This document shows positions 21,292 through 31,470 of a stretch of 64,000 nt of DNA, piece by piece. The notes beneath the pieces are model-generated. The model did not search any database. It was not told the DNA's origin and saw nothing but the letters and a program-made list of their open reading frames with translations. Origin of the DNA: Mycobacterium montefiorense. Lineage in GTDB: Bacteria > Actinomycetota > Actinomycetes > Mycobacteriales > Mycobacteriaceae. The DNA lies in the NCBI RefSeq assembly GCF_003112775.1, contig NZ_BFCH01000018.1:186001-250000 (forward strand). The letters run 5' to 3'. Numbering within the stretch: position 1 is the stretch's first letter; each line of letters starts with the position of its first letter. The position numbers and the translations under genes are program-made.

Positions 21292-23310
21292 GTGAGTGCG
21301 ACCGGTGCCGCACGCACGCCGATCGAGGTGGAACCGATCGCACGAGTGCTGCCGATGTTGTCGGTGCCACACCTGGATCGCGAGTTCGACTACCTGGTGT
21401 CGGCCGAGCAATCCGACGATGCCCAGCCGGGGGTGCGAGTGCGGGTCCGGTTCCACGGCCGGCTGGTCGACGCGTTCGTGCTGGAGCGCCGCAACGACAC
21501 CGACCACGTCGGGAAGCTGGGCTGGCTCGATCGCGTCGTGTCCGCGGAGCCGGTGCTCACCCCGGAGATCCGCCGGTTGGTCGATGCCGTGGCCGCGCGC
21601 TACGCCGGGACGCGCCCGGACGTGCTGCGGCTGGCGGTCCCGGCCCGGCACGCCAGGGTGGAGCGGGAGACCACCCAGATCCCGCCGCCGCCGACCATTG
21701 AGCCCGTCGACCCGTCCGGCTGGGAGGTCTACAGCCGCGGCAAGCAATTCCTGACCGCCCTGGCCGAGTCGCGTGCCGCTCGTGCCGTGTGGCAGACGTT
21801 GCCGGGCGAGCCGTGGGCGGACCGGTTCGCCGAGGCCGCCGCGCAAACGGTCCGCGCCGGGCGCGCGGCGCTGGCGATCGTGCCCGATCAACGGGACCTG
21901 GATGCGCTGTGGCTGGCCGCGACCGCCCGGATCGACGAAGACAGCGTGGTGGCGCTGTCGGCGGGCCTGGGGCCGGCCGCACGCTACCGGCGCTGGCTGG
22001 CGGCGCTGCGGGGCAAGGCGCGACTGGTGATCGGCACCCGCAGCGCAGCGTTCGCGCCGCTTGCCGACCTGGGGCTGGTCATGGTCTGGTCCGATTCCGA
22101 CGACAGCCTGTCTGAGCCGCGTGCGCCCTACCCGCATGCCCGCGAAGTGGCGATGCTGCGCGCGCATCAGGCGCGCTGCGCGGCGCTGATCGGCGGCTAC
22201 GCCCGCACCGCCGAGGCGCACGCCCTGGTGCAAAGCGGGTGGGCCCAAGACATCGTTGCGACCCGGCCGGTGGTGCGGGCCCGCACGCCGCGGGTGGTCG
22301 CGCTCGACGACACCGGTTACGCCGACGAGCGCGACCCGGCGGCCCGCTCCGCGCGGATTCCGTCCATCGCGCTGCGCGCCGCCCGCTCGTCGCTGCAGGC
22401 CGGGGCGCCGGTGCTGGTCCAGGTGCCGCGCCGGGGCTATGTGCCGTCGCTGGCCTGTGGACGCTGTCGCGCCATCGCCCGCTGCCGGCACTGCACCGGG
22501 CCTCTCTCACTGGCCGAGTCACTGCAGGAGCGCGGACCCGGCGCGCTGTGCCGCTGGTGCGGACGTGCCGAGCCGGCGCTGCGCTGCACCCGGTGCGGGT
22601 CGGATGCGGTACGCGCGGTCGTCGTCGGGGCCCGTCGCACTGCCGAAGAGCTGGGTCGCGCCTTCGCCGGGACGTCGGTGATCACCTCGGCGGGCGACAC
22701 GATCGTGGCCGAGGTCGCCGCTCACCCCGCCCTGGTGGTCGCCACGCCGGGGGCCGAACCCCGCGCCGACGGCGGTTACGGGGCGGCGCTGCTGCTGGAT
22801 ACCTGGGCGCTGCTGGGCCGCCAGGATCTGCGCGCCGCCGAGGATGCGCTCTGGCGCTGGATGAGCGCCGCGGCGCTGGTGCGTGCCCGCGGCGACGGCG
22901 GTGTGGTGACAGTGGTCGCCGAATCAACCATCCCGACCGTGCAATCGCTGATCCGCTGGGATCCGGTGGGTCACGCGGAAGCCGATTTGGTGGCGCGCGG
23001 CGAGGTCGGCCTGCCGCCCAGTGTGCATATGGCGGCGATTGACGGTGGCGCCGGCGCGGTGACGGCATTGCTCGATGAAGCCCGCTTGCCAGACGAAGCA
23101 GACGTGCTCGGCCCGGTCGATCTGCCGCCGGGGGTGCGCCGGCCGCCCGGTACCCCAGCGGACGTGCCGGTGATCAGGATGCTGGTGCGGGTGCGCCGCG
23201 AGCGGGGCCTGGAACTGTCGGCTAGCCTGCGACGCGGCGTCGGCGTGCTCAGCGCCCGGCAAACTCACGAGCCGGTGCGCGTGCAGATCGACCCGCTGCA
23301 TATTGGCTAG
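21292..23310 (+). CDS. priA: Primosomal protein N' (PriA), actinobacterial type without helicase motifs
   Basis: A 672-residue PriA homologue. The N-terminal 3'-DNA-binding domain is present (VLPMLSVPHLDREFDYLV near residue 17), and eight cysteines arranged as CGRCxxxxxCRHC and CRWCGxxxxxxRCTRC (about residues 386-442) form the two zinc sites. The Walker A loop GTGSGKT and the DEEH box of true PriA are not found; the Walker B-like position reads VMVWSDSDDS. It can be expected to bind stalled forks and recruit the replisome but not to unwind DNA, as noted for other actinobacterial PriA proteins. GTG 21292 has a GGGAG site. Confidence 0.93.
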   Translation: MSATGAARTPIEVEPIARVLPMLSVPHLDREFDYLVSAEQSDDAQPGVRVRVRFHGRLVDAFVLERRNDTDHVGKLGWLDRVVSAEPVLTPEIRRLVDAVAARYAGTRPDVLRLAVPARHARVERETTQIPPPPTIEPVDPSGWEVYSRGKQFLTALAESRAARAVWQTLPGEPWADRFAEAAAQTVRAGRAALAIVPDQRDLDALWLAATARIDEDSVVALSAGLGPAARYRRWLAALRGKARLVIGTRSAAFAPLADLGLVMVWSDSDDSLSEPRAPYPHAREVAMLRAHQARCAALIGGYARTAEAHALVQSGWAQDIVATRPVVRARTPRVVALDDTGYADERDPAARSARIPSIALRAARSSLQAGAPVLVQVPRRGYVPSLACGRCRAIARCRHCTGPLSLAESLQERGPGALCRWCGRAEPALRCTRCGSDAVRAVVVGARRTAEELGRAFAGTSVITSAGDTIVAEVAAHPALVVATPGAEPRADGGYGAALLLDTWALLGRQDLRAAEDALWRWMSAAALVRARGDGGVVTVVAESTIPTVQSLIRWDPVGHAEADLVARGEVGLPPSVHMAAIDGGAGAVTALLDEARLPDEADVLGPVDLPPGVRRPPGTPADVPVIRMLVRVRRERGLELSASLRRGVGVLSARQTHEPVRVQIDPLHIG

Positions 23311-23375
23311 CCATCGCGAATGGGCCACTCACCCAGCAATTTTCCGATAGAAGTCGCAGACCGCCTCCCGTAGCG

Positions 23376-23396
23376 ATAGTATGCATGAGCAACAAT
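23376..23396. promoter_or_regulatory. Candidate MarR operator upstream of the regulator gene
   Basis: ATAGTA-nine bases-AGCAACAAT matches 16 of 21 positions with a site in the methyltransferase upstream region (24900-24920). It lies 27 bases upstream of the extended -10 of the marR gene. Autoregulation is inferred from the shared sequence. Confidence 0.5.
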
Positions 23397-23420
23397 CTTT
23401 ATCTCTACATATTCGCAGGT

Positions 23421-23429
23421 TGTTATAGT
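23421..23429 (+). promoter_or_regulatory. Extended -10 promoter of the MarR gene
   Basis: TGT followed by TATAGT, giving a start near 23436 and a leader of about 50 bases. The bases TTATAGTTTCAGC (23423-23435) recur almost exactly at 24932-24945. Confidence 0.55.
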
Positions 23430-23485
23430 TTCAGCCCTTTAGCTAGCCTGCGGCGGCCCGGATCGGGCCCGGGAAGGTGGCCTGG

Positions 23486-23968
23486 ATGGCGACGGAGAAC
23501 ACGACGAAAGCCAGCGAGTCGCTGGATGTCATCACCGATGCGCTGCTGACGGCGTCACGGTTGCTTGTCAGCATGTCGGCACGGTCAATCGCGCAGGTCG
23601 ACGAGAACATCACGATCCCGCAATTCCGCACGTTGGTGATCCTGTCCAACCGCGGTCCGGTCAACCTGGCCACGCTGGCCAGCCTGCTGGGCGTGCAACC
23701 GTCGGCCACCGGACGCATGGTGGACCGGCTCGTCGCCGCCGGGCTGATCGACCGCCTGCCGCACCCCACCTCCCGGCGCGAGCTGATCGCCGCCCTGACC
23801 AAACGGGGCCGCGAGGTGGTGCGCCGGGTTACCTCACACCGGCGCGCGGAAATCGCCGCGATGGTGGAACAGATGCCGGTGGCCGAGCGTCACGGCCTGG
23901 TACGGGCTCTGACGGCCTTTACCGCCGCCGGCGGCGAACCCGACGCGACGATTGACCTCGATCTGTAG
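23486..23968 (+). CDS. MarR-family transcriptional regulator (Rv1404-like)
   Basis: A 160-residue winged-helix regulator. The recognition region is NLATLASLLGVQPSATGRMV (about residues 62-81), followed by the wing with LPHPTSRRELIAALT. The M. tuberculosis homologue Rv1404 is reported to control neighbouring methyltransferase genes and acid-stress adaptation. Here it is convergent with the Rv1405c-like methyltransferase, and both upstream regions carry the same operator-like sequence. The ATG at 23486 has a GGAAGG site; a GTG nine bases earlier is an alternative. Confidence 0.9.
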   Translation: MATENTTKASESLDVITDALLTASRLLVSMSARSIAQVDENITIPQFRTLVILSNRGPVNLATLASLLGVQPSATGRMVDRLVAAGLIDRLPHPTSRRELIAALTKRGREVVRRVTSHRRAEIAAMVEQMPVAERHGLVRALTAFTAAGGEPDATIDLDL

Positions 23969-23983
23969 CTCGCCGCGTTGGCG

Positions 23984-24808
23984 TCATCGCTTCTGCGCGG
24001 TGACCAACAGATATTCCCATCCCATGGTGCCACCGGTCAGGAACTCCGCAGCGAGTTCGACGAGTTGTGCGTCGAGTTCGGCAGCCAACACCCTATTGGG
24101 GCCGATGTTGGCGTAAGCCTCGATCGTTGGGCCGTAGTGGTTCTTGAAGTAGTCGTGAACGGCTGTGGCGCAGTCGAATCGATTGACTTCCAACATGGAG
24201 CGCGCCGTGGTGATGCGACCGATCCGCTCGCCCAGCAGCCCGGTGACGTAGCCCTCACGTCCCCATAGCGCCGCCGGTGGCACGGCCGACGAAAGGCTCG
24301 GCCGGTATGGCCTGAGGGTGGCCAGCATGCGTCCGAAGTATCCCTCCGGTGTCCAGCTGATCACGCCGATCGTCCCGCCGGGCCGGCAGACGCGGACCAG
24401 CTCGTCGGCCGCGCGCCGATGGTCCGGCGCGAACTGGACGCCGATCGCCGACATCACGACGTCGAACTCGTCATCGCCGAACGGCAGCGCGTGCGCATTG
24501 GCTTCCCGGTAGTCCAGCGTCAGCCCCTGCGCAGCAGCCCTCGCCTGCGACCGCGCCAGCAGCTCCGGTGTCAGGTCGGTAGAAACCACCGTGGCGCCCG
24601 TCGTGGCAGCGGGCAGCGAGATGTTGCCCGAACCGGCGGCGACGTCGAGTACTCGGGCACTGTGCCCAATGCCGGTGGCGGTGACCAGAATCGGGCCCAG
24701 GGGAGCCATCACCTGCTCGGCCATCAATGCATAGTCGCCCAGCGCCCACATGGCGCGATGAGTGGCCGCCAGCGCGTGGTCTTCGGGAATGGCAGTGTCG
24801 AGTGTCAT
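23984..24808 (-). CDS. Class I SAM-dependent methyltransferase (Rv1405c-like)
   Basis: A 274-residue UbiE/MenG-like methyltransferase. Motif I is VLDVAAGSGNISLPAA near residue 52, the second acidic position is in VVSTDLTPELL near residue 73, and motif IV is FDVVMSAIGVQFAPDH. The substrate is unknown. The ATG at 24808 has a GGAGGG site five to ten bases upstream. The promoter region, 80-110 bases upstream, is very AT-rich and contains a 37-base imperfect palindrome. SAM synthesis (metK) is in the same window but not linked transcriptionally. Confidence 0.9.
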   Translation of the reverse strand: MTLDTAIPEDHALAATHRAMWALGDYALMAEQVMAPLGPILVTATGIGHSARVLDVAAGSGNISLPAATTGATVVSTDLTPELLARSQARAAAQGLTLDYREANAHALPFGDDEFDVVMSAIGVQFAPDHRRAADELVRVCRPGGTIGVISWTPEGYFGRMLATLRPYRPSLSSAVPPAALWGREGYVTGLLGERIGRITTARSMLEVNRFDCATAVHDYFKNHYGPTIEAYANIGPNRVLAAELDAQLVELAAEFLTGGTMGWEYLLVTAQKR

Positions 24809-24883
24809 GAAACCCTCCTGGGGGCGCGGAAAAGGCTGTTTACTCGACATCGTCGTCGATGGCGGCGTCGCGGGAGCGAGCCA

Positions 24884-24920
24884 ATTATTACCAATAGCAA
24901 TAGTAGCTATCAGCAATAAT
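24884..24920. promoter_or_regulatory. 37-base imperfect palindrome, probable MarR operator of the methyltransferase
   Basis: Outer arms ATTATT (24884-24889) and AATAAT (24915-24920) and inner arms ATAGC (24894-24898) and GCTAT (24906-24910) share one centre at 24902. A -10-like TAATAAT on the minus strand lies within the left arm, so binding would block transcription of the methyltransferase. The right half is the 21-base sequence shared with the marR promoter. Confidence 0.6.
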
Positions 24921-24931
24921 ATATATCTGCA

Positions 24932-24945
24932 TTATAAGTTTCAGC
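24932..24945. repeat. Second element shared with the marR promoter (TTATAAGTTTCAGC)
   Basis: Differs by one inserted A from 23423-23435, where it forms the marR -10. In this copy it reads toward fmt and contains TATAAG, so it may be a second, regulated promoter for the fmt operon. Confidence 0.4.
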
Positions 24946-25005
24946 TGAATGTCGGTTGAAAGCTAGCTGGGAGCACGTGCGGGGAGGACAAATCCCGTCG
25001 CTTCC

Positions 25006-25011
25006 TAGACT
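25006..25011 (+). promoter_or_regulatory. -10 element, leaderless promoter of fmt
   Basis: TAGACT, six bases before the GTG at 25018. Confidence 0.6.
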
Positions 25012-25017
25012 GTCCGG

Positions 25018-25950
25018 GTGCGTCTCGTCTTCGGCGGCACCCCCGAACCGGCGCTCCCCGCCTTGCGTCGCCTCATCGACTCGCCCCGTCACGAGGTGGT
25101 CGCCGTGCTGACCAGGCCCGATGCCGCCGCCGGGCGGCGCGGCAAGCCCGAGCCGTCGCCGGTGGCACGTGAGGCACTCGAGCGTGGCATCCCGTTGTTA
25201 CGCCCGCCTCGGCCGAACTCCGCGGAGTTCGTCGCCGAACTCGCCGAGTTCGCACCCCAGTGCTGCCCGGTGGTGGCCTACGGCGCACTGTTGCGCGACG
25301 GCCTGCTCGCCGTGCCTCCGCGCGGCTGGGTCAACCTGCACTTCTCGCTTTTGCCGGCCTGGCGCGGTGCCGCGCCGGTGCAGGCCGCTGTCGCCGCGGG
25401 GGACACGATCACCGGCGCCACAACGTTTCAGATCGAACCCAGCCTGGACTCCGGACCGGTCTACGGCGTCGTGACCGAGCGGATCCAGCCGACCGATACC
25501 TCGGGCGATCTGCTTGAGCGGCTGGCGATTTCGGGTGGGGCGCTGTTGGTGGCAACGCTGGACGGCATTGCCGACGGGGCACTGACACCGCAGCCACAAC
25601 CGGCCGACGGTGTCAGCATTGCACCCAAGATCACCGTCGAAGAGGCCCGGGTGCGTTGGGACCTACCGGCACCGGTGGTCGAGCGCCGTATCCGCGCCGT
25701 CACACCCAACCCTGGAGCCTGGACGATGATTGAGGACCTGCGGGTCAAGCTGGGGCCGGTGCAGATCGATGCGGACTCGTCAGAGTCGTTGCCGCCGGGT
25801 GTCATTCACGTGGACCGCAAAAGCGTTCGGATCGGTACCGGCTCGGAACCGGTGCGGCTCGGCCAGCTTCAGCCTCCCGGCAAGAAACTGATGAACGCCG
25901 TCGACTGGGCGCGCGGTGCCCGGCTTGACGCCGCCGCGCGGGCGTCATGA
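25018..25950 (+). CDS. fmt: Methionyl-tRNA formyltransferase
   Basis: A 310-residue enzyme that formylates initiator Met-tRNA with 10-formyl-tetrahydrofolate. The catalytic domain has the expected Asn/His/Asp set: [17 protein letters not shown] near residue 107 and the Asp in LDSGPVY near residue 143. The C-terminal tRNA-binding domain begins near residue 205. The GTG at 25018 fits a leaderless transcript. The stop overlaps the rsmB start by four bases. Confidence 0.96.
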   Translation: MRLVFGGTPEPALPALRRLIDSPRHEVVAVLTRPDAAAGRRGKPEPSPVAREALERGIPLLRPPRPNSAEFVAELAEFAPQCCPVVAYGALLRDGLLAVPPRGWVNLHFSLLPAWRGAAPVQAAVAAGDTITGATTFQIEPSLDSGPVYGVVTERIQPTDTSGDLLERLAISGGALLVATLDGIADGALTPQPQPADGVSIAPKITVEEARVRWDLPAPVVERRIRAVTPNPGAWTMIEDLRVKLGPVQIDADSSESLPPGVIHVDRKSVRIGTGSEPVRLGQLQPPGKKLMNAVDWARGARLDAAARAS

Positions 25951-27341
25951 GCTCAGCCCCGAAACAGCGCCGGGCTGTCCCGCCCAAACGGCGCAAGCCG
26001 CTTGATCCGGCTCGGGCAGCCACCTTTGCGGTGCTGCGAGCCGTCAGCGAGCGTGACGCGTACGCCAACCTGGCCCTGCCCGCGCTGTTGCGTGATCGCG
26101 GCATCGGCGGACGCGACGCGGCGTTTGCCACCGAGCTGACTTACGGCACCTGCCGCACTCGCGGCCTGCTCGACGCGGTTATCGGCGCGGCCGCTGGACG
26201 CCCGCCGGAGGCGATCGACCCGGTGCTGCTGGATCTGCTGCGGATGGGCACCTATCAACTGCTGCGCACCCGTGTCGACGCACACGCCGCGGTGTCGACC
26301 ACGGTCGAACAGGCTGGGATCGAATTCGATTCGGCGCGAGCCGGTTTCGTCAATGGTGTGCTGCGGACCATCTCGGTGCGGGACGAGAAATCCTGGGTGG
26401 ACGAACTTGCTCCCGACCCGTCTCGGGATCCGATCGGTCACGCCGCCTTCGTGCACGCGCACCCACGCTGGATCGCCCAGGCCTTCGCCGACGCGCTGGG
26501 CGCTGATGCCGGCGAACTCGACGCGGTGCTGGCCAGCGACGACGAACGCCCCCAGGTGCACCTGGCCGCTCGCCCGGGTGTGCTGAGCGCGCAGGAGTTG
26601 GCCGACGCCGTCGGCGGCAGCGTAGGCCGGTACTCGCCGTACGCGGTGTACCTGCCCGGTGGTGACCCCGGACAGCTGGCGCAGGTGCGCGACGCCCGTG
26701 CCCTGGTTCAGGACGAGGGCAGCCAGTTGGTGGCCCGCGCGCTAACGCTGGTGCCGGTCGACGGCGACACCGGACGCTGGCTCGACCTGTGCGCCGGCCC
26801 GGGCGGTAAGACGGCGCTGCTGGCCGCGCTGGCAGTCGAGCGTGGCGCCCGGGTCACCGCGGTCGAGCCGTCGCCGGGCCGCGCGGAGCTGGTCGCCCAG
26901 AACACTCGCGGGCTGGACGTCGACGTGCTGCGTGTGGACGGACGCGAGACCGGTCTCGAGCCGGGTTTCGACCGGGTGCTTGTCGACGTGCCCTGCACCG
27001 GGCTGGGTGCCCTGCGCCGCCGGCCGGAGGCCCGTTGGCGCCGGCAGCCGTCCGATGTGCCCGCGCTGGCCAAGTTACAGCGCGAACTGCTGGCCGCCGC
27101 GATCGTGCTGACCCGGCCCGGCGGCGTGGTGCTCTACTCGACCTGCTCGCCGCATCTCGCCGAAACCGTGGGGGTGGTGGCCGACGCGCTGCGCCGCCAC
27201 CCGGTGCAGGCGCTGGACGCCCGGCCGCTGTTCGAGCCCGCGGAGCTTGGTCCTTCCGCGCAAGGGCCCTATGTGCAGCTCTGGCCGCACCGGCACGGCA
27301 CCGACGCGATGTTCGCCGCCGCGCTGGGCCGGCTGCCGTGA
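25947..27341 (+). CDS. rsmB: 16S rRNA m5C967 methyltransferase
   Basis: A 464-residue RsmB (Fmu). The N-terminal NusB-like RNA-binding domain (about residues 15-150, with the [21 protein letters not shown] start) is followed by the SAM domain with [17 protein letters not shown] near residue 280. The two catalytic cysteines are in [17 protein letters not shown] and [11 protein letters not shown]. It overlaps fmt (ATGA), so the two translation genes are coupled. rpe follows after 32 bases. Confidence 0.95.
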   Translation: MSSAPKQRRAVPPKRRKPLDPARAATFAVLRAVSERDAYANLALPALLRDRGIGGRDAAFATELTYGTCRTRGLLDAVIGAAAGRPPEAIDPVLLDLLRMGTYQLLRTRVDAHAAVSTTVEQAGIEFDSARAGFVNGVLRTISVRDEKSWVDELAPDPSRDPIGHAAFVHAHPRWIAQAFADALGADAGELDAVLASDDERPQVHLAARPGVLSAQELADAVGGSVGRYSPYAVYLPGGDPGQLAQVRDARALVQDEGSQLVARALTLVPVDGDTGRWLDLCAGPGGKTALLAALAVERGARVTAVEPSPGRAELVAQNTRGLDVDVLRVDGRETGLEPGFDRVLVDVPCTGLGALRRRPEARWRRQPSDVPALAKLQRELLAAAIVLTRPGGVVLYSTCSPHLAETVGVVADALRRHPVQALDARPLFEPAELGPSAQGPYVQLWPHRHGTDAMFAAALGRLP

Positions 27342-27360
27342 GCTCGGCACCCCGGCTCAG

Positions 27361-27366
27361 TAGTGT
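27361..27366 (+). promoter_or_regulatory. Candidate -10, leaderless promoter of rpe
   Basis: TAGTGT, seven bases before the ATG at 27374. No ribosome binding site is visible. Confidence 0.4.
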
Positions 27367-27373
27367 GGCGCAC

Positions 27374-28063
27374 ATGTCTGGCAGCACCGGGGGACCCCTG
27401 ATAGCTCCGTCGATCCTGGCCGCCGATTTCGCCCGGCTCGCCGACGAGGCCGCCGCCGTGACCGGTGCCGATTGGCTGCACGTCGACGTGATGGACGGCC
27501 ACTTCGTGCCCAACCTGACGATCGGTCTGCCGGTGGTCGAGAGCTTGCTGGCCGCCACGCGCATACCGATGGATTGCCATTTGATGATCGACAATCCGGA
27601 CCGGTGGGCGCCGCCGTACGCCGAGGCGGGCGCCTACAACGTCACCTTCCACGCCGAGGCCACCGAGAACCCGATCGGGGTGGCCCGCGATATCCGGGCC
27701 GCCGGCGCGAAGGCCGGAATCAGCGTCAAACCGGGCACTCCGCTGGAGCCCTACCTGGACATCCTGCCGCAGTTCGACACCCTGCTGATCATGTCGGTCG
27801 AGCCCGGCTTCGGCGGCCAGGGCTTCATCCCCGAAGTGCTGAGCAAGGTCCGCATTGTGCGAAAGATGATCGACGCGGGGGAGTTGACGATCCTGGTCGA
27901 GATCGACGGCGGCATCAACGCGGACACGATCGAGGAGGCCGCCGAGGCCGGAGTCGACTGCTTCGTCGCCGGGTCCGCGGTCTATGGCGCGCAGGACCCC
28001 GAGGCCGCGGTCGCGGCGCTACGACGCCAAGCCGGCGCCGCGTCACCGCATCTACGCCGGTGA
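27374..28063 (+). CDS. rpe: Ribulose-phosphate 3-epimerase
   Basis: A 229-residue TIM-barrel epimerase interconverting ribulose 5-phosphate and xylulose 5-phosphate. Signature blocks are [12 protein letters not shown] (near residue 10), [16 protein letters not shown] (near residue 36), the HLMI metal ligand, [12 protein letters not shown] (near residue 139) and EIDGGIN (near residue 175). Ribulose 5-phosphate is also a substrate of RibBA, which may explain its position beside the riboflavin genes. The start is set by the family N-terminus; the stop overlaps the ribD GTG. Confidence 0.96.
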   Translation: MSGSTGGPLIAPSILAADFARLADEAAAVTGADWLHVDVMDGHFVPNLTIGLPVVESLLAATRIPMDCHLMIDNPDRWAPPYAEAGAYNVTFHAEATENPIGVARDIRAAGAKAGISVKPGTPLEPYLDILPQFDTLLIMSVEPGFGGQGFIPEVLSKVRIVRKMIDAGELTILVEIDGGINADTIEEAAEAGVDCFVAGSAVYGAQDPEAAVAALRRQAGAASPHLRR

Positions 28064-29085
28064 CCGGTCAGTCTGTCGACAGCCTCGACGCCGCCATGCG
28101 CCTGGCGATCGAACAGTCCAAACTGGTCAAGGGCAGCACCTATCCGAATCCGCCTGTCGGAGCGGTGATTCTGGACGCCGACGGCCAGGTTGTCGGTGTC
28201 GGCGGTACCGAGCCGGCCGGCGGCGACCACGCCGAGGTGCTGGCGTTGCGCCGGGCTGGGAGCCTGGCCGCCGGTGGCACCGCGGTAGTCACGCTGGAGC
28301 CGTGTAATCACTACGGCAAGACTCCGCCCTGCGCGAACGCGCTGATCGACGCCGGCGTGCGCACCGTCGCCTACGCCGTCACCGACCCGAACGAGATCGC
28401 GGCGGGCGGCGCGGCCCGGCTGGCGGACGCGGGCGTTCAGGTGTCCTCCGGCGTGCTGGCAGCCGAAGCCGCCGGCGGACCGCTACGCGAGTGGCTGCAC
28501 AAGCAACGGACCGGATTGCCGCACGTGACATGGAAATACGCCAGCAGCCTCGACGGCCGCAGCGCCGCCACCGACGGCACCAGCCGGTGGATCTCCAGTG
28601 AGGCGGCACGCCTGGACCTGCACCGCCGCCGCGCCGCGGCCGACGCGATCATCGTCGGGACCGGAACCGTGCTGGCCGACGATCCGGCGCTGACCGCCCG
28701 GCTGCCCGATGGCTCACTGGCGGAGAAACAACCGCTGCGTGTCGTGGTCGGCATGCGCGAAGTACCGCCCGAGGCAAAGGTTCTCAACGACGATTCGCGG
28801 ACCATGGTGATTCGCACCCACGATCCTCTCGAGGTGCTCAAGGCGCTCACGGATCGCACCGATGTCCTGCTGGAGGGCGGTCCCACCCTCGCGAGCGCCT
28901 TCCTGCGGGAAGACGCGATCGACCGCATCCTGACCTACGTCGCGCCGATCCTGCTGGGTGGCCCCGTCACCGCGGTCCACGATGTGGGCGTGCCCACCAT
29001 CGCCCGGGCGATGCGGTGGCGCTTCGACGGCGTGGACCGGGTCGGCCCGGATCTGCTGCTCAGCCTGGTGCCGCAGCGCGGCTAG
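28060..29085 (+). CDS. ribD: Bifunctional riboflavin deaminase/reductase
   Basis: A 341-residue RibD (ribG in mycobacterial nomenclature) carrying out steps two and three of riboflavin synthesis. The N-terminal cytidine-deaminase-like domain has zinc ligands in DHAEVLALR and [18 protein letters not shown] (about residues 56-94). The C-terminal reductase starts near residue 150 with [13 protein letters not shown] and includes DALIVGTGT-like [15 protein letters not shown] and [15 protein letters not shown] 28060 overlaps the rpe stop as GTGA. The end overlaps the convergent MFS gene by four bases. Confidence 0.96.
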   Translation: MTGQSVDSLDAAMRLAIEQSKLVKGSTYPNPPVGAVILDADGQVVGVGGTEPAGGDHAEVLALRRAGSLAAGGTAVVTLEPCNHYGKTPPCANALIDAGVRTVAYAVTDPNEIAAGGAARLADAGVQVSSGVLAAEAAGGPLREWLHKQRTGLPHVTWKYASSLDGRSAATDGTSRWISSEAARLDLHRRRAAADAIIVGTGTVLADDPALTARLPDGSLAEKQPLRVVVGMREVPPEAKVLNDDSRTMVIRTHDPLEVLKALTDRTDVLLEGGPTLASAFLREDAIDRILTYVAPILLGGPVTAVHDVGVPTIARAMRWRFDGVDRVGPDLLLSLVPQRG

Positions 29086-30635
29086 CGCTCACCCGCCGCG
29101 ACGGTCTCCTGCTCGGGGACCTCCGGCTCCTCGGCATGTTCCTTGCGGCCGCCGAGCAGCAGTCCCAGCAGCGCGCCCACCACACAGATGACGACGGTGG
29201 CCGCGAAGATGTCGCCGTACATCAGGGCGAACGCTTTGAGGTACAGGGTGGCTGAGGCGGCAAGCCGTTCCAGCAGCGTCGCGTCCGGCGGGATCTTCGC
29301 CGACAGCCCCGCGATGATCTGGTTGAACCGGTACAACCCCCAGGCGCTCAGCGCCGCGACGCCGATCAGCATGCCCGTCATCCGGGCCACCACCACCGCG
29401 GCCGAGGCGATGCCGTGTTGGGCTGACGGCACGACCCGCAGTGCGGCCGAGGTCAGCGGACCGATCACCAGGCCGAGTCCCAGACCGGCCACCAGCAGGT
29501 CCGTGTGGACCAGCGGCAGGCTGACCCCGAAGATGTCGTGGTGCTGGGTCATGACATCCATCCGCCAGAAGTGGATCAGCCAGTAACCGTAGGCCGCGAT
29601 CAGCAGCCCGATGAAGGTCATCGCACGGTCGCCGATCCGGGTCGCGATGACACCGCCCAGCACCGCCCCGATCGGCAGCGCGATCAGGAACCACAGCAGC
29701 AAGCCGGCGGCCTGCGCCTGGCTCATTTGCAGCACGCCCTGGCCGAACAGCTCGACGTTGACCAGGGTCACCATCAGCGCCGCGCCCGCGGCCACCGACG
29801 CGCCCAGCGCGGCCAGGAAGGGCCGGAAGTGCACTCCAGTCGGTTCGATGAGCCGGGTGCGGCTGAAGCGCTCCCAGAGGATGAACAGCACGGCGACCAC
29901 AACCGCCCCGATCACCAGCGGCAATCCGTAGCTGGGCAAAATCTGCTTGCCGTCAGGCTCGGGGTTGTACAGCCCGATGACCGCCAGGCCCAGCGCGATG
30001 GCCAGCAGCACACCACCGACTACGTCGACCTTTTCCGGCTTCTCCGCGCGCTGGTGTGACGGCAGGCTGAACTGGATCATCACCATCGCGATCAAGGTCA
30101 GCGGGACGTTGATCCAGAACACGTAGCGCCAGTCATGGAACAACCAGACGATGAAGATCCCGTACAGCGGACCGAGCACGCTGCCCAGCTCCTGTGCGGC
30201 ACCGATGCCGCCCATCACGCCGGCGCGGTTGCGTTGCGCCCACAGATCGGCGCCCAGCGCCAGCGTGACCGGCAGCAGCGCGCCGCTGGCGACGCCCTGG
30301 ACGGTGCGTCCGGCGATCAGCAGGTGGAAATCGCCCCAATGTCCGGCCAGCGCGGTGACCACCGAGCCGACGATGAACAGCGCCAGGCTGACCTGCAGCA
30401 CCAGCTTGCGGCCGAACCGGTCCGAAGCCCGGCCCAGCAGCGGCATCGCGGCGATATAGCCCAGCAGGTACAACGTGATGATCCAGGTGATGCGCTGCAG
30501 CTGGTTGATCGGAATATGAACGTCGCTCATGATGTCGCGCATGATCGTCACGACGACATAAGCGTCCAGGGCGCCCAGCAGCACGGCGAGGCTGCCGGCG
30601 CTGATCGCGATTCCGCGTCCAGCTCGCATACTCAT
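29082..30635 (-). CDS. MFS transporter P55 (Rv1410c-like), partner of LprG
   Basis: A 517-residue major facilitator with about 14 membrane segments. Motif A appears as [13 protein letters not shown] near residue 70, and the N-terminal acidic [14 protein letters not shown] helix is typical. In mycobacteria this transporter and the lipoprotein LprG move triacylglycerides and lipoglycans to the outer envelope and affect drug tolerance. The ATG shares one base with the lprG stop (TGATG), so the pair is coupled. A second in-frame ATG lies two codons later. Confidence 0.95.
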   Translation of the reverse strand: MSMRAGRGIAISAGSLAVLLGALDAYVVVTIMRDIMSDVHIPINQLQRITWIITLYLLGYIAAMPLLGRASDRFGRKLVLQVSLALFIVGSVVTALAGHWGDFHLLIAGRTVQGVASGALLPVTLALGADLWAQRNRAGVMGGIGAAQELGSVLGPLYGIFIVWLFHDWRYVFWINVPLTLIAMVMIQFSLPSHQRAEKPEKVDVVGGVLLAIALGLAVIGLYNPEPDGKQILPSYGLPLVIGAVVVAVLFILWERFSRTRLIEPTGVHFRPFLAALGASVAAGAALMVTLVNVELFGQGVLQMSQAQAAGLLLWFLIALPIGAVLGGVIATRIGDRAMTFIGLLIAAYGYWLIHFWRMDVMTQHHDIFGVSLPLVHTDLLVAGLGLGLVIGPLTSAALRVVPSAQHGIASAAVVVARMTGMLIGVAALSAWGLYRFNQIIAGLSAKIPPDATLLERLAASATLYLKAFALMYGDIFAATVVICVVGALLGLLLGGRKEHAEEPEVPEQETVAAGER

Positions 30636-31339
30636 CAGCTCACCGGGGGCTTGGTGACGGTGACCGGCTTGCCCCAGTCCGACAACGTCACCTGGACGGA
30701 ATTGCCCTGGCTCTTCTGCAGGTTGGCCTGGACCAGCTGGTGATCGCCACCCTCCTGAATCCACACGGTGGACGGCAGGGGCTGGGTCGCGTTCATGCTC
30801 GGGATGATCTTGTTCACCGCGTCCGCGGTGGCATTGCCGCTGATCTTGATCGTGGTCTGGCCGTTGATCGTTTCGCGGCCCTCAGCCTTGGCGTTGGAGA
30901 AGTTCGCCAGCATGTTGCCCAGGCCGGCATCGGGGCTCAGCAGCACCGAGACGTCGTAGACGTCGGAGGCCTTACCGAAATCGCTCCACTTGTTCGGCGT
31001 GAGCGTGGCATACAGCACCGAGTCGTAGACCACGAAGTTCGCATCGATGTCGGAGCCCGCCATCGACAGCTGCGCGTTGCCCGACGCGGCGGTGCTCGGA
31101 GTGGTGGTCAGGTCGCCCGTCAGCTTCCTGATCGGCAGTCCGGGAATCTTGCCCTCGGTCGACAGCACCAGGTGCACGCTCTTGACGGTTTTGGTGACGT
31201 CGGCGGACTGCTTGACCAATGTGGTGGCGTCGGGCAATGGGCCACCGCTCTGCTTCGAACCCGACGAGCAGCCCGCGATCAGGGCGGTGGCGACAGTCAG
31301 GGAAGCGAGGACGGCCGTTAGACGGCGGCGTGTCTGCAT
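30635..31339 (-). CDS. lprG: Lipoprotein LprG
   Basis: A 234-residue lipoprotein. The signal peptide ends in the lipobox LIAGC with the acylated Cys at residue 24. The mature domain binds triacylated glycolipids in a hydrophobic pocket and hands them on during envelope assembly. The sequence is clearly LprG, with [12 protein letters not shown] after the Cys, [10 protein letters not shown] and the C-terminal VTKPPVS. The ATG at 31339 is chosen because TACGAT ends seven bases before it; the ATG at 31348 would lie inside that hexamer. Confidence 0.95.
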   Translation of the reverse strand: MQTRRRLTAVLASLTVATALIAGCSSGSKQSGGPLPDATTLVKQSADVTKTVKSVHLVLSTEGKIPGLPIRKLTGDLTTTPSTAASGNAQLSMAGSDIDANFVVYDSVLYATLTPNKWSDFGKASDVYDVSVLLSPDAGLGNMLANFSNAKAEGRETINGQTTIKISGNATADAVNKIIPSMNATQPLPSTVWIQEGGDHQLVQANLQKSQGNSVQVTLSDWGKPVTVTKPPVS

Positions 31340-31346
31340 ACCGTGC

Positions 31347-31352
31347 ATCGTA
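31347..31352 (-). promoter_or_regulatory. -10 element, leaderless promoter of lprG
   Basis: TACGAT on the minus strand, seven bases before the ATG at 31339. Confidence 0.5.
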
Positions 31353-31458
31353 GAGGGTCTCGATGACCGGGCTTCGGGACGCGGGGGGCCCTCGGCCCCG
31401 CGACGAGCGCGTTTCGCCTGTCGGTCGTGGCCGCTCACCAGGCAAAGCATCGGCGAAT

Positions 31459-31464
31459 TAGCCT
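31459..31464 (+). promoter_or_regulatory. -10 element, leaderless promoter of ribE
   Basis: TAGCCT, six bases before the ATG at 31471. Confidence 0.6.
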
Positions 31465-31470
31465 GGTGGA

